Below are positions 22,745-35,115 of a DNA stretch of 64,000 nucleotides, piece after piece. The stretch's first letter is position 1, and the number at the start of each line of letters is the position of its first letter. A program made the translations under genes and the position numbers. The stretch covers positions 7,726,501-7,790,500 of the forward strand of contig NC_135026.1 in assembly GCF_051020955.1 (NCBI RefSeq). The letters run 5' to 3'. The notes below the pieces were generated by a model, which saw only the letters and a list, made by a program, of their open reading frames with translations, did not search any database and was not told the DNA's origin. The DNA is from Megalopta genalis. Its lineage: Eukaryota > Arthropoda > Insecta > Hymenoptera > Halictidae.

Positions 22745-24008
22745 AGCGATGGTCAGCGATAGCCGCGCTCCGTCCCTACGAACCGTTTCGGCCAGGAGTA
22801 TTCAGAGCTCAAAAGGTTAAGCAATTTTCCGCGTAGTCTTGCAAACCTCGAGGTCCGTAGCCGCCTAATTGCGCGGGCTGCGCGAACGCCGGTCTTCCAG
22901 GAAGAAGTTTCGCGACGAGTCCGAGAGCTCGCCCGATAGAGGGGGGAGGCCATTTTTCACCGGAGCAACACATAATTTGTGGCAGCCATAAATCCGGGAC
23001 GTTCCACGGGGGCGCGGACGAAAGTTTCCTTCGATTTTTGGCAGAAGAAGAGTCGACGGGATGGGGGCTGCCGGCGGCCAGGGGGGAGAGACAGGCGCGC
23101 GGGGGTGGCAGAATCGCCTGACGCTTCGTAATTTATGCTTTGACCTCTTTCCTCTCCCGACGGGCTGTCCCGCGTCGTTGTAAACGGCCGGCAGAGGGAA
23201 CAGCGGCGGGGATGGAAGATGGCGCTGGATAAAAAGTCAAAAATAACCGGCGATACCGTGGCCCTCTCTTATCTGTCCAAAGTTTCTTTTTCCGGGGAGT
23301 GAGAGAGAGTGGCGCCTTTTGCCGGAATTTATCAGGCTCTTTCGGCCGCCGGCTGCTCCCTTAACAGTTTCCAGTTAGACCCCGAAATAAACGGTGCAGG
23401 CTGAACAATGCCACTCGAGGCCGGCTCGAGAGCGAAAGTTGCCCCGCGACAACCCCGCGAGACCGAACAACCCTAAACTTTCGGCCGGGCCGACCGTTCC
23501 GCCGTGGTCGATTTCCATCATTTTGCGGACGAGAAAATCATTCTAACCTCGGAGAACTTCGCGCGGTGATTTCAATTGTACAAGTGCAATCTCGGTTATT
23601 CAAACTGGATCAGAGAAACGGGTATGTTCGGATCATAGAACAGTTAATTAATAGTTAAGTGCTAGTTGAGTGATGGACGGTGTTTTAGTGGAGAGATATT
23701 ATACGTTCGCATAATCGAAAATAATGGAAACAAAATAAGTGAAATGTTTCATCATTTGAAAAATTAATTGGACCTTCCCATGTTAGTTTAACTGGAGGAC
23801 AGACAAGCTGCATTTCTAAGTGAACCTAACAAAAAGGATATTAAAAAATATTAAATTGTTGCAAAAATATTTTTCATAATTATTTTCCCAAACAGTTTAC
23901 TTCGTACGTTTTATTATTTCCTAAGCATTTGCTTATCTAATTGAGCTAGTTGCTGGCTTACAAATTATTTATCATGAGTTTTGCGTGACAATTGAAAAGC
24001 GATGAGAT
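22745..24008. other. Unannotated sequence, GC-rich then AT-rich
   Basis: 22745-23570 is GC-rich, with GATGGCGCTGGAT near 23218 and no long open frame. 23570-24008 is AT-rich. I see no repeat or gene. Confidence 0.4.
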
Positions 24009-24328
24009 GATTCCTCAGGTGATTTGAAAACACTTTTTTCTTAGCGTAAATGTTGACGAAGGCTTCGTTAACAAATTACTAACGGAAAACAAGCGCCAAT
24101 CGCGAGATGGCTGGCGCGTTCCGGCGCGGTAGCGAGCACAACGCGTCATTAAATGTGGGGGCGGGGCGTTAGCCGCACTCGCTCCCTGATTGGGTAGCGT
24201 TTTCTGTTAATAACTCGTTAACGAAGCATTTCTCAACATTTTCGCAAAGGAAAAAGTTGTTCCAAATCGTCTCAGCAATCGCCTCATCGCCTTATTCAGT
24301 CTTAAAGGTACATCCGAGACACCCTGTA
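24009..24328. mobile_element. CCAAT-arm MITE family, copy 2
   Basis: Inverted arms start at GATTCCTCAGGTGATTTGAA and return as TTCGCAAAGGAAAAAGTTGT through CGTCTCAGCAATC. Pairing continues outward through GCGATGAG/CTCATCGC. The inner arms carry GCCAATCGCG and CTGATTGGGTAGCG. An outer CACCCTGTA end lies at 24320-24328. There is no coding sequence. Confidence 0.85.
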
Positions 24329-25827
24329 TAATAAAAGCATCCCCGACATTCTAGATCGTCTAAGAGTTCCTTTGTCAGAAAATTCCAATCTATCGCGCTT
24401 TCATCAATATGAAGGCTTCTCCACTAACGGTACTAAATAAAAAGGGTTAGATCGCACGGTGCGTGGTGGCCGACGGTGATCGTAAACAAGCTGGCGGCTG
24501 TCCGAAGGAAAATGTTGAACGCGACTCGCCACGGTGTTTTTAACGATTCGCCCCTTTGTAGTCTTCTTACGAGACTGTAACGGATTATCGTGGCGGTCGT
24601 TGAAAATTCCGCGACAAAGGGCGGAGAAGAAAAGCGGGGGATGAAACGGCTGGGGCGGGCGACAGTCTGGAGAGCTCTATACTCGCGGCGGAGTTACTGT
24701 ATTATGCAGAATAATCTACGGGCGACCGCCATTGAATTAAAAACGCGGCGCTCGGGAAACTCGGCTTTCGGGGCTTTGCACGCTGAAATATATAAACTTT
24801 ATATTACAAAGTGTATTGACGTGGGGCTGCGAACGATAAGATAACGAGATCAACGTCAGCCGGTGACCTGTCCCCGCAACTCGAGCTGACCTGTTCGGTC
24901 ACCCTATAGATCCGAGTGTAAAAATCATGACAGCGGAATAATTTTCGACCATTTTGGCTCGGAGAATTTTCGACTATCCGGAAATAAATATTGTCGGGAT
25001 GCACGAGCGCAACCATAACCTATAAGGGAACGTTCGAAACAGCTTCCGAAAACTGATATCAAGCCAGATTGTGAGGTTATTTTATTATATATGGTTTATG
25101 ATTTAGTTATTATTACTTATTATCATTATTTATGAGGTTATTATTTATTATAATATTTGCGAGACGGATTTTGGATGCTTCGAAAGTCAAGGTTAACAAA
25201 ATTTCGTAAAAAATGTTCGACCTACGCTGACCTCTAAAATTTGTATGCCTCCATTTGGATTATATTTTGCGTGGAGCTTCGTTTCGTTCAAAATAGTAGT
25301 TCGCAAGAAGGATTTTTCGTTTCGCCTGTTAAGATCGAATATTTTCTATAAAATATGTTGTTACCGTAACGTTATTTCCCGTCTTACCGACGTCTCGGTA
25401 ACGTTGCTCTTACGAGAAAATTATTTGCCAATTTTCGGGAACAATGGAATTGTTGTTGTTTATTTATTGGTCGGTTGGAGAATCGCGTCAACGTATCGAC
25501 ATGCCTCTTTTGTCGGGAGTATTGACCCGACGTTGTTGGAAACAATGTGACGAGCAAAAAATAATCGTAATATTGTTGGTATCTGAATAAAGTTACAGCG
25601 GCTCGAATGGGTTTTGTCCGAAACCGATCAGTCAATTAGCTTCCTGTCACGCGGATTTAGAAAACGCGGTTCCCGGGAAATGGGATTTCAGTTTGTTTGT
25701 TTAAACTGTGGAAAAAAAATACCGAGAGTCCGTCACCGGTGGCTAAAATTATAAATAATCTTTTGCGTACACTCGGTTGTTATGTTTTCGTCAAATTGGA
25801 CCGCACATTTTTTATTTTACAACAATA
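24329..25827. other. Unannotated unique sequence
   Basis: Mixed composition with frames of up to 114 codons that lack recognisable domains. ACCCTATAGATCCGAGTGT at 24901 resembles a microRNA seed region by chance and is discussed under rejected items. Confidence 0.4.
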
Positions 25828-26140
25828 TTTTCTAATATTATTATATTATATTCTATTATTATTATATTATTACTATATTATGTTATTATTATATAATATT
25901 ACTATTATATTATATTGTTACTATATTATGTTATTATTATATAATATTACTATTATATTATATTGTTACTATATTATGTTATTATTATATAATATTACTA
26001 TTATATTATATTGTTACTATATTATGTTATTATTATATTAAATTATTATTATATTATATTATTACTATGTTATGTTATTATTCTATAATATTATTGTTAT
26101 ATTATAACTATATTCTATTATTATTATATCATATCATTAT
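25828..26140. repeat. 48-bp AT-rich tandem repeat
   Basis: The unit contains TTACTATATTATGTTATTAT and TATATAATATTACTATTATA, repeated at 48-bp spacing about four times in the core (25866-26040), with diverged copies around it. Because 48 is a multiple of 3, one plus frame stays open and yields a 16-residue periodic peptide, which is an artefact of the repeat. Confidence 0.92.
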
Positions 26141-26954
26141 TACAACTATTTCAATTGGAAGTGGAACACAGATTTCTTTATTCACACAAGCAATATTATA
26201 CAAATTGTAAAACATTTGAATAACCTCGACCATAATATTTTAATAAGACAATACAAATCGGTCACTTTTTTAGACCTCGACGAATTCAGCGTAAAACGGT
26301 TTCTTCGATCGCGATTCCCGTTGCTTTCGCGAACAATTATCGAATCCCAAGCGGCAACGGCAATTACCGTTAAAACTCCGTGCAGGTTTTCCGTCGGTTC
26401 TTGCCGGCCCGCCGAAGTGTTTCCCGGCGCGGCGGCGCGCACTTTCGCCTGATCTTCGGTTAAAAGTTAATTACCCGCGCGCGGAAAATATCTCAGGGGC
26501 CGCGCGGCTCGCCCAAGAAAGGTCTCCCACGTTTTTCCGGCGTTCTTTACGGTCGATTCGGCGGAAATAACGGCCGACGGTTTGTCGGTTTATCCCGGCT
26601 ATTAAAGAAAACGACCTGTTAACGGAAGCACGCCGCCAGCCGACCGCTATCCAATAAATGTCGCGCTAAACACCCGGCCGCCCGCCTTACCTGCGCACTC
26701 TGTCACCCTTCAACGAAGCCTTATCATCGACACTCCCCGCGCTAACGATCGATAACGAAACCACTGACCGATCCTGATATCTCTATACGAGCTGAACGGC
26801 AGCATCAGGTAGCTGCGCAGGCCGAATACTTTATCTGGCTACCGAACAACGTCGTTCCGAAGGACGAAAGGGGTTCAGAAAGTGGGGAAGCAAAATTTAA
26901 GGTGATCCGGGTGTGGATTGGATCGTCAACACTTGGGACAATTATGTCGGCTTT
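26141..26954. other. Unannotated sequence, GC-rich centre
   Basis: 26280-26760 is GC-rich with no sustained frame or recognisable protein. I see nothing else. Confidence 0.4.
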
Positions 26955-28880
26955 CTAGTGTATGCATTGATTTTTGTGCGCTTAGGTACTTATTTGAGTT
27001 CATTAGTGGGCTGATTGGTCTGTGTCCGCTTAGGCCCTTATTGAAGTTCACCTGAGTGGGGATTAAATTGTCTAGAGTTAGGTACTTATTGAAGATCACC
27101 TGGGTGTGGCTAAATTGCCTAGACTTAGGTCTTTATAGAAGTTCAACTGGGTGTGTAATAAATTTTCTAGTCTTAGGTCCTTATAAATATTCAGCTGGTG
27201 TGGACTAAATTGTCCAGATTTAGGTTGTTATAGAAGTTCACCTGAATATGGAATAAATTGTCTAAACTTAGGTCCTTATAAAAGTTCAATTGGATATGAA
27301 CTAAATTGTCTAGACATAGGTCCTTATAGAAGTTCACCTAAATGTGGACTAAATTGTCCAGACTGAGATTCTTATAGAAGTTCAATTGTGTATGAACTAA
27401 ATTATCTACACTTAGGTCGTTATAAAAGTTCACCTGAGTGAGGACTAAATTGTCTAGATCTAGGTCTTCATTGAAGTTTACCTAAGTGTGGACTAAATTG
27501 TCCAGACTTAGGTCCTTATAGAAGTTCACCTGGGTGTGGACTAAATTGTCCAGATTTAGGTTGTTATAGAAGTTCACCTGAATATGGAAGAAATTGTTCA
27601 GACTTAGGTCCTTATAGAAGTTCAAATGGGTATGAACTAAATTATCTAGATTTAGGTCCTTATAGAAGTTCACCTAAATGTGGACTAAATTGTCCAGACT
27701 TAGATTCTTATAGAAGTTCAATTGGGTATGAACTAAATTATCTACACTTAGGTCCTTATAGAAGTTCAAATGGGTATGAACTAAATTATCTAGATTTAGG
27801 TCCTTATAGAAGTTCACTTGAATATGGAATAAATTGTCCAGACTTAGGTCCTTATAGAAGTTCAATTGGGTATAAACTAAATTGTCTAGACTTAAATCTT
27901 CATTGAAGTTCACCTAAGTGTGGACTAAATTGTCTAGACTTAGGTCCTTATAAATGTTCACCTGGGTGTGGACTAAATTGTCTAGATTTAAGCCCTTATA
28001 GAAGTTCAGCTGGGTTTGAACTAACTTCTCTATACTTAGTTCTTAATTGAAGATAATCTGGGTGTGAATTGAATTGTTTATACTTGGATCCTTATTGAAT
28101 ATAATTTGGGCGTTGGATTGGATTGCCTATATTTAGGTCCTTATTAAACTTTATCTGAGTGTGGATTGTAACCTTTTCCACGTAGGGCCATATTAAAGTT
28201 CACGTGGGTATGCATTCGATTGCCTACACCTAGGCTCTTATTAAATATAATCTGCCTATGAATTGGACTGCCTACATTTAGGTCTTCATCGAAGTTAATC
28301 TGGGCATTGGATTGGATTGCCTACAATTAGGTATTGAAGTTCACTTGGATGTAGATTGGATTCTATACATTTAGATCTTCATTGAAGTTCACCTGGATGT
28401 AGATTAGATTGTTTACATTTAGGTTCTGATTGAAGTTCATCTGGCTGTGTATTGAATTATTTACACTTAGATCCTAATTGAAGTTAATCTAGGCGTGGAT
28501 TGGATTCTCTACACTTACGTCCTTATTGAATATAATCTAGTTGTTGGATTAGATTCTCTACATTTAGATCCTTATTGAAGTTCACCTCGGTGTGGATTGG
28601 ATTGATCACATTCAGATCCTTATTGAAGCTCTCCTGGGCTCATTGAAGTTAATCTGGGAATGAATTGTATGTTTTACACTTAGGTTCTTATTGAAGTTCA
28701 TTTGGGTGTGGGTTCGATAGTATACATTTAAGTCCTTACTGAAGTTAATCTGGACGCACATTGAACTAGAATCTAGCTCTAGATACTTACGTAAACTTTC
28801 TAGTGTGTGAATTGGTTCGTGTATGCTGAAGTACTTATACAAGCTTTCCAGTTTGTGGATTCATTTCTATGCACTTGGGT
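26955..28880. repeat. 48-bp minisatellite with 336-bp higher-order period
   Basis: The unit is TTCACCTGGGTGTGGACTAA, then ATTGTCYAGACTTAGGTCCT, then TATAGAAG. Successive GGTCCTTATAGAAG words are 48 bp apart (27511 to 27559). A seven-unit variant block repeats at 336 bp (CACCTAAATG at 27335 and 27671). About 40 units are present and the right third is diverged. The 48-bp unit keeps a minus frame open, giving an NFYKDLSLDNLVHTQL-like 16-residue repeat without any other sign of coding. Confidence 0.95.
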
Positions 28881-29440
28881 CCATCATCGGAGAATGTCTT
28901 GGATCGCCCACGCTAAGCTTCTTTTCTATTTCCTGAGGGTGTGGACCGAATTGTTCTCGTCAGTTACTTATTGCATTTCGTTGAAGTAGGTCTAGGTTAG
29001 GTTTGCGCCGCCCCACCCCCGAACGGTTCAGATAAACGATGTTCCACCGTAATTACAGTTGCGAAGCCGGCACGTCACGTCTAGAGAATGAATAGCCGAA
29101 GTATCTGGATAGGGAAATTACGAACGTTAAGTTATTGTAGAAGCTTGCCAGAAGGGAGCCGAGGGTTTCGATGGATTCTCGCGGCGAAAGGGTCGAAAGA
29201 GGGTGTGCTCGGACGTCGATATATCATCGCACGTCCAGAGTCATAGCGTGACGCGCAACACGCGGGCGCATCAGTCATTTAGCCGCAAATGGAATCTTCT
29301 TCCTTCCTCTTGCAGCGTTTCCGCGCCTTGTACCCCGGTATTTTGTACGTCCACCCTGGGCCAGACCCGCCGGGAGTTGGCTAGGGTGGAATGAGCGTGC
29401 GAATGAGGGGCGGAGAGGAGAGAGACAGCGAGACGGACAG
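28881..29440. other. Unannotated unique sequence
   Basis: Contains a TAGGTCTAGGTTAGGTTTG word (about 28986-29004) and otherwise ordinary sequence. I see no gene. Confidence 0.4.
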
Positions 29441-29451
29441 ACGGAGAGTGC

Positions 29452-29483
<32 letters not shown>

Positions 29484-29739
29484 GAGGAAGAGAGAGAATT
29501 TGGTAAAGAGAGGGGGAGAGAGGAAATTTGATAGAGAGAGGGGAGTGAGAGAGAATTTGGTAGAGAGAGAGAAAGAGAGAGAATTTGGTAAAGAGAGGGA
29601 GAGAGAGAGAGAATTTGGTAAAGAGAGGGAGAGAGAGAGAATTTAGTAGAGAAAGAGAAAGAGAGGGGGAATTTGGTAGAGAGAGGGAGAGAGAGAGAAT
29701 TTAGTAGAGAAAGAGAAAGAGAAAGAGAGGGGGAATTTG

Positions 29740-29775
<36 letters not shown>

Positions 29776-29926
29776 TGGTAGAGAGAGAGAGAGAGAGAGA
29801 GAGGAAAGAGAGGGAATTTGGTAGAGATAGAGAGAAACGAGAGAGAGAGAGAGATATTGTAAATAGAGAGCGGGAGAGGGAGAGAGATTATAAATATAGA
29901 GAGGGAGAGAGAATAGAGAATTGTGT

Positions 29927-29974
<48 letters not shown>

Positions 29975-30010
29975 GTTATAAATAGAGAGAAAGAGAGGGA
30001 GAGAAATAGA
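29441..30010. repeat. GA-rich array with GAATTTGGTA punctuation
   Basis: (GA)n tracts are punctuated by AGAGAGAATTTGGTAGAGAG words at irregular intervals of about 35-60 bp, changing to ATTATAAATAGAGAG near the right end. Open frames of about 130 codons (Ser/Leu or Glu/Arg only) are simple-sequence translations. Confidence 0.95.
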
Positions 30011-30470
30011 GATAACAGCCACCCTGTGGGTTCGCCAGTAACGAGCTGCGCCAGAAGCCGTGCCCCTTCCGAATTCGGAAAACCGCGCACCGATGTTAAT
30101 TAATAGCACTAAGGGAGGAATATCAATAACGATGAAGTCCGCTTATGAACCTAGAAACGTTGTTCCGCGCGGGGTTCATCAGTATTAATCGGATCGCTGG
30201 CGTCGGCCGCAGAATTCCGTGCCGATGATTTATGCGGTCCGAGAAGAAACCATTATGCATTGGAACATCAATCTCATCCATTGATACGAAAAATGTCATG
30301 GTGATCGACATTTAGTACGCTGTCAAATTGACTTCGTCCGAGACAATGTGATAATACATAACAATAATTACTATTCATACTAATAATCTAATTATACCAT
30401 GTACATATAGAATACAATAGAAATCATACATGTACGCGCAGAATATCCATAAATTTCGTGAACTTGTGTC
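30011..30470. other. Unannotated unique sequence
   Basis: Mixed composition. I see no recognisable feature. Confidence 0.45.
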
Positions 30471-30795
30471 GGATGTGATGCACGAGGCGATTTGAAGCAA
30501 CTTTTTCCTTTGCGAAAACGTTCTCCGTGGCTCCGCTGCCGAGTTATTAGCGAAAAACACTGACCAATCAAAGTGCGAGTACGGCTGGCGCCTCGACGCC
30601 GCGGCCAATGCCGCGTCGCGCTCGCCGCGGCGGTAGGCGGCGCACCAGGCGCACCTGCTCTCTGATTGGTCAGCGTTTTTCGTTAATAACTCGTTAACGA
30701 AGCCGCGCAGAGCATTTTCGCTAAGGAAAAAGTTTCTTCAAATCATCTCAGGGATTCTCTGCTCCAGGAGTTGCAACATTTTGGTACACCCCGTA
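30471..30795. mobile_element. CCAAT-arm MITE family, copy 3
   Basis: Arms run from GGCGATTTGAAGCAACTTTT through GACCAATCAAAG. They return from CTGATTGGTCAGCG through TTAACGAAGCCGCG, CTAAGGAAAAAGTTTCTTCA and ATCATCTCAGGGATTC. The centre is GC-rich. The outer end ATTTTGGTACACCCCGTA finishes at 30795. There is no coding sequence. Confidence 0.85.
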
Positions 30796-33457
30796 TTATA
30801 CATACATATTTATACGCATTGAACAATTACAAACGTGTTAGGGTCCCTTTAAAAAATTGACAAATGCATTTGCATTGCGTTAATGTGCATTAGTTGTAGA
30901 ATAGTTCGTGTACAGCTTAAGAAAATCATACTCTTCTCCCGACAATTTTCAGCACCATTAATCTTTAGCACATCCTCGTTCGTCGTCGTAGTCGGCGTGA
31001 TTGCAACAGTTTGACGACTTTCTCGAAGTGTCGACCCGCCAAAGATTTCCCGACCTAACCCAAGATGGCAATCTTTTCCCGTTTCCGACGAGCCTCCTGT
31101 GATTGATGATCGAGGGTGGAAAAAAAAGAGAGAGAGTACGACGATTCCCGCTGTAGATACTCGCCGGGCAAACGACTTGGATCGTTCACGTCCAATGAGC
31201 AAAAGTTGCGGGAAGTTCGGCTGGAAATTGATACGACGTTCCCCGAGATCTTCTTTCAAAATTTCAGCACGCGAAGGTCGATCGCCGCGGAACGATGGAA
31301 AGGAACGAGCGCGCGATAAATACAATTTTCACCGCGGCGTGACCGCCGCCGCGTCTGAATTGAACTCGATTTACGACTCACAGTTAATTAGCGTCGCCAA
31401 TATTATCGCAAATATTTTCCTTTCGGGGTGACCCGGCTAGATTGGATTTAAATTATAATCCACGATTAATTGGTATCAGCGATGTTACCGTGAACGTGTT
31501 TCGGTTTTAAAGAGAACGTCTCGGAGATCTGATCTATATGATATTCCGATGCAACTGTAGATGAAAAATTGTGATCCGCGAAAGTCCAGTTCCATCATGA
31601 CTAATAACAAGTTTCATGATTTCAAGTGAGATGCCGGCTGTCACGTGTGCGATCGAAAAATGTTGCTACTTTTTGCAACTTCGCGAGATATTCGCATTCG
31701 AATTTCGGTAACAAAATCGTATCTTTTGTTCGCGTTCGCTGTGGTACGTGTTTGTATAATCGACGTACGCGACGGTGTAAAAAGCGGTTAAAAAATAATG
31801 AACTGTGTAATGTAAAGTTTACTGTCTTGTCGGCGACGTTGTTATTGCTTCCGTTGCCATTGTTATAAATTGTATACGCCCATTGTTCCCTATTAACATG
31901 AATTACGGTTTCCTTGTATTGTGTATTCCGCGGCAATTCTGTCGATTTCGAACAACATTTACAATAGAGATTACGCTGTTTATTATTCATGTTTATGATC
32001 AAATTGTTCATAATTGATTACGCTCTTCATTACTATTTCGAAATTATTATTTATACTGCGCGACTCGCTGAACTTTTCGAAAATACCGGGAAAATAAATA
32101 TCTTATATAGTACACAATAATTACAAAAAATTGAATTAATTTCAAAAATTGCTTGAAATTAAGATAGCCGTATTAAATTCGATATTCTGATTAAACAATA
32201 ATGCCGAAACATTGGAAAATATTACAAAAATTAAGTTAAAAATCGACAGGCTTTCATGATAAAGCAGCACGATTTTTATAGAAACGAATTTAAAATTGTA
32301 TAAAATGGTTAATAAATTTTTAAAAATATTATAAATATTACGAGCGTTCTCCCGGGATCGCACAAACGCAATACAAACTGCACAAATTTTGCCAATTATT
32401 TTCAGCGAGAGCCAACGCTCGCGGACATTCCATTTCGAGGTTCGTATTTCCGTAAAAACACGTTCGAGAGCTGAAAAAATGCCGATTTCCGCGAAATTCC
32501 CACGAAGTTATGAATTTCGGCCGGCTGTAAGGCGAAACGAGACCGCTGTCGGGACACGGCGTGCCGCGGCAGTTCGCAGCGCGCAGGCCGGTTAATTAGC
32601 GGCGTGTCAATAATTACACGCAAAAAGGGCCGGGAACAATATTTGCAGCCTAATCCGCAATTCTTCTTTGCGCTCCCGACACGCAACAAAGCCTGAATCA
32701 CCGGGGCGCAAACATTATCCGAGCGCTAAAACAATGGATCAGTCGGTTTTACCGGGAGGGGCTCGAGGGGAGGGGGGAGGGCGCGCAATAAATCGTGTCG
32801 GCGGAAAGCGCGAGGGGTCGCGGGGAAAACACGGATCGGATCCGCGGCCGCGGTAACGAGCCCGGCCCGGCCCGAATCAATTTGCGGCGATTCGCGCGCG
32901 CGAACACCGACGCTGTAAATCGGCGGCGAACACCGACGCGTCGCGAGCGTCTCCGAGCCGCGTCGCCGGGACGCGATTACAACCGTCTGCCCCCCTTTCC
33001 CGCTCGCCCCTCCCCGGCCGCGCAGATTATCGCTGTTCTTCCTCCCGTCGCCCTGCCCCCCTCGTTCCGCAAACATCTCCGGAGAACATCACTGGTGTTT
33101 GAGCCTGTCTCGTGATCTAGCGACGATATCTTAACGACGCCAGGTTTAACGGGACGACGCGACGCACAGTGGCGTAGGGTAACGGGCTAGCCAATCACTG
33201 TGCCTTTCGTCTATTTTCGAGCACAAGTAACTTTATGTTTATCGTACGGCACGTGTCAAATTTTCTTATTTAAATTCAATCAACGCGCTATCTGAAAATT
33301 TCATATTTGCAATAAGATAAGATTTTGACGACAAGCGCGTAACGAGGATTTTTAGGATTTCGCAGAGGGATTCTTTCAGATCTGTAACGAAATTTAAAAA
33401 GATTAAATTTATTAAAACGGTATTAATGCGGTAGTTAACTCAATAAGCACTAGACGC
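30796..33457. other. Unannotated sequence
   Basis: 30840-31440 is mixed with overlapping frames of 110-158 codons on both strands. 31440-32340 is AT-rich. 32390-33110 is GC-rich with overlapping frames on both strands. 33187-33208 holds GCCAATCACTGTGCC, resembling the 18-bp repeats at 36073. None of the frames is recognisable, so no gene is called. Confidence 0.35.
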
Positions 33458-33745
33458 CTTAAAGACGTCCTTTTTACGTCCATTTTAAGTCTAAACGTCG
33501 TACGTCCTGAAATTGACGTTTTTAAGACGTCTTATTTCAGACGTTAAAAGGACGTTCTGTAGACGTCCATGAGACGTCTTTAGAACATCTTATGGACGTC
33601 TAAAAGACGTCTGCAGGATCTCTTAAAGACGACCATAGAACGTCTTGATTTGTAACACTGGACGTTTCTAGGCCGTACGTAGGCCGCTCATAGGACATTC
33701 GAGACTTCTTTAAGACGTCTTAAACACGTCTTTATGCTATCTGTT
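33458..33745. repeat. AGACGTCT-rich dispersed repeat, copy 2
   Basis: This is the counterpart of 5568-5976, shorter and without the internal partial duplication. It carries ATTTCAGACGTTAAAAGGAC, AAAAGACGTCTGCAGGAT and TTAAGACGTCTTAAACACGT. It has many GACGTC palindromes and no coding sequence. Confidence 0.8.
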
Positions 33746-34624
33746 AAGTGGCGCGGCACGCTAACTTCTGTACCTTTTCTGCGAACAAAATGGCCGAAAA
33801 TTTCAATAGCGATTCATTCTTTTAAAACGGCGTGTAATCAATTTTAATGACTATCCAATTGTTAAGCGTCACCGTGCGCGTAAAACGAGCCCTCGCACGT
33901 GCAAATTGGTATGGAAATAACTGAGATATCGAGATATTAAATTTCATCATCAGGTGGCGATACTTATACTATACCTCTTTCCGGCGCACGCTATACACTT
34001 TCGTGACTTTCACATTTCTGCCACTAGGTGGCTTCGGTACTCTGTTCAGGCTTTCGCGCGTTCGACGCTAGATGGCTCGAGATACGTAACGTGTAGCTGT
34101 CGAAATACGTCAAATTTTGTGCGAAAGGGTCCGAAAATATAATAAAAGTCGGTTATGTCGGCGTTGCCACGTTTCAGCGCGAGTAATGTGTGTGTGTATA
34201 TAACGCGACGCGACAATGTTGCAATTTTATTTGGCCGCGTTTACTTTACGTGCACGCGTTCGTCACGTGTATGACACAAACAGAATTAGCCATAACAATT
34301 TTTAATTTAAGTTAGATTAAATCCAGGGGAGCACGAGACAAAGAGACAGGCGACCTTGTAGAATTTAACAGCGGATTCACGGAGCACTGAAAGCAGCTGT
34401 TTTACATTCATTTCTAAATGTAGCAATAAGACGTGTACCCTGATTTTTAACGAGGGTTGTTTTAATATTTGCCGCAAGTAACACGTACGTTGGATAAATA
34501 TATTTTTAATATATATTTTAATAATATTTATATTTTAATAATATATATTTTAACAATATATTTAATAATATATAATAATAAATATACTTTTATAAATATG
34601 GTTTTAGTCTGAATAATCGTAAAT
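33746..34624. other. Unannotated sequence with CTCF-like words
   Basis: 33750-34260 is unique. It includes CAGGTGGCGATAC (33951), CCACTAGGTGGC (34021) and CGCTAGATGGCTCG (34066). 34490-34600 is an AT-rich ATATATTTTAATAATA run. Confidence 0.4.
34021..34034 (+). promoter_or_regulatory. CTCF-like motif
   Basis: CCACTAGGTGGCTT fits the CCASYAGRKGGCRS consensus except at the last two positions. Related words occur 70 bp upstream and 45 bp downstream. Binding is not established. Confidence 0.4.
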
Positions 34625-35115
34625 TTAGAAACCTAGTGTTGGAGGGGGGATGCACTAAAAAATCAAATACCAGTAATTTTCCAAATAAAATTTTGAAAAA
34701 ATATATTTCCATAGTATTTTTTACACAGAATCGAATTATGTAGAAATTCATTTTCCAACTTCCATTCTTGACCAACAAAAGAAATACTTTTTCTAAAAAA
34801 ATGATCGGAAATCCATACACAATTTCAGCTTGAAAATTCCAGTTAACTAAAATCAAAATAACTCGAACTAAAACGAAGTATCCAAGCTAACATTTTTACT
34901 ATGACATCGAAGAAAATTGTTTTTGGATTTTGCAATCCGATAATTTTTTCACAAAAAGAAAGTTTTGTTCGTTACTCGAAAATGGAAGTTGCAAAATTAA
35001 TTTTCACATAATTCGATTCCGCGCAAAAAATACTGTCGAAACGTATTTCTTCAAAATTTTATTTGCAAAATTACTAATATTTCATTTTCAGCTGAATGCC
35101 CCCCCCCCCCCTCCT
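34625..35115. repeat. Foldback element with ~220-bp arms
   Basis: The left arm (about 34632-34858) and right arm (about 34885-35105) are inverted. TAATTTTCCAAATAAAATTT on the left pairs with AAATTTTATTTGCAAAATTA on the right. AATCGAATTATGTAGAAATT pairs with AATTTTCACATAATTCGATT. A polyC run (35099-35112) ends the right arm and a GGAGGGGGG run starts the left arm. The same family occurs at 46755-47098 and, as one arm, at 6119-6285. Confidence 0.85.

Noticed and set aside
24901..24985. ACCCTATAGATCCGAGTGT, similar to the mature miR-10 sequence, with a weak hairpin
   Set aside because: The 3' arm lacks the expected star-strand pairing and several positions differ. The stem is broken into 5-6-bp pieces. 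Probably chance.
25697..26041. 114-codon frame with 16-residue periodic peptide
   Set aside because: Produced by the 48-bp AT repeat, whose length is a multiple of three.
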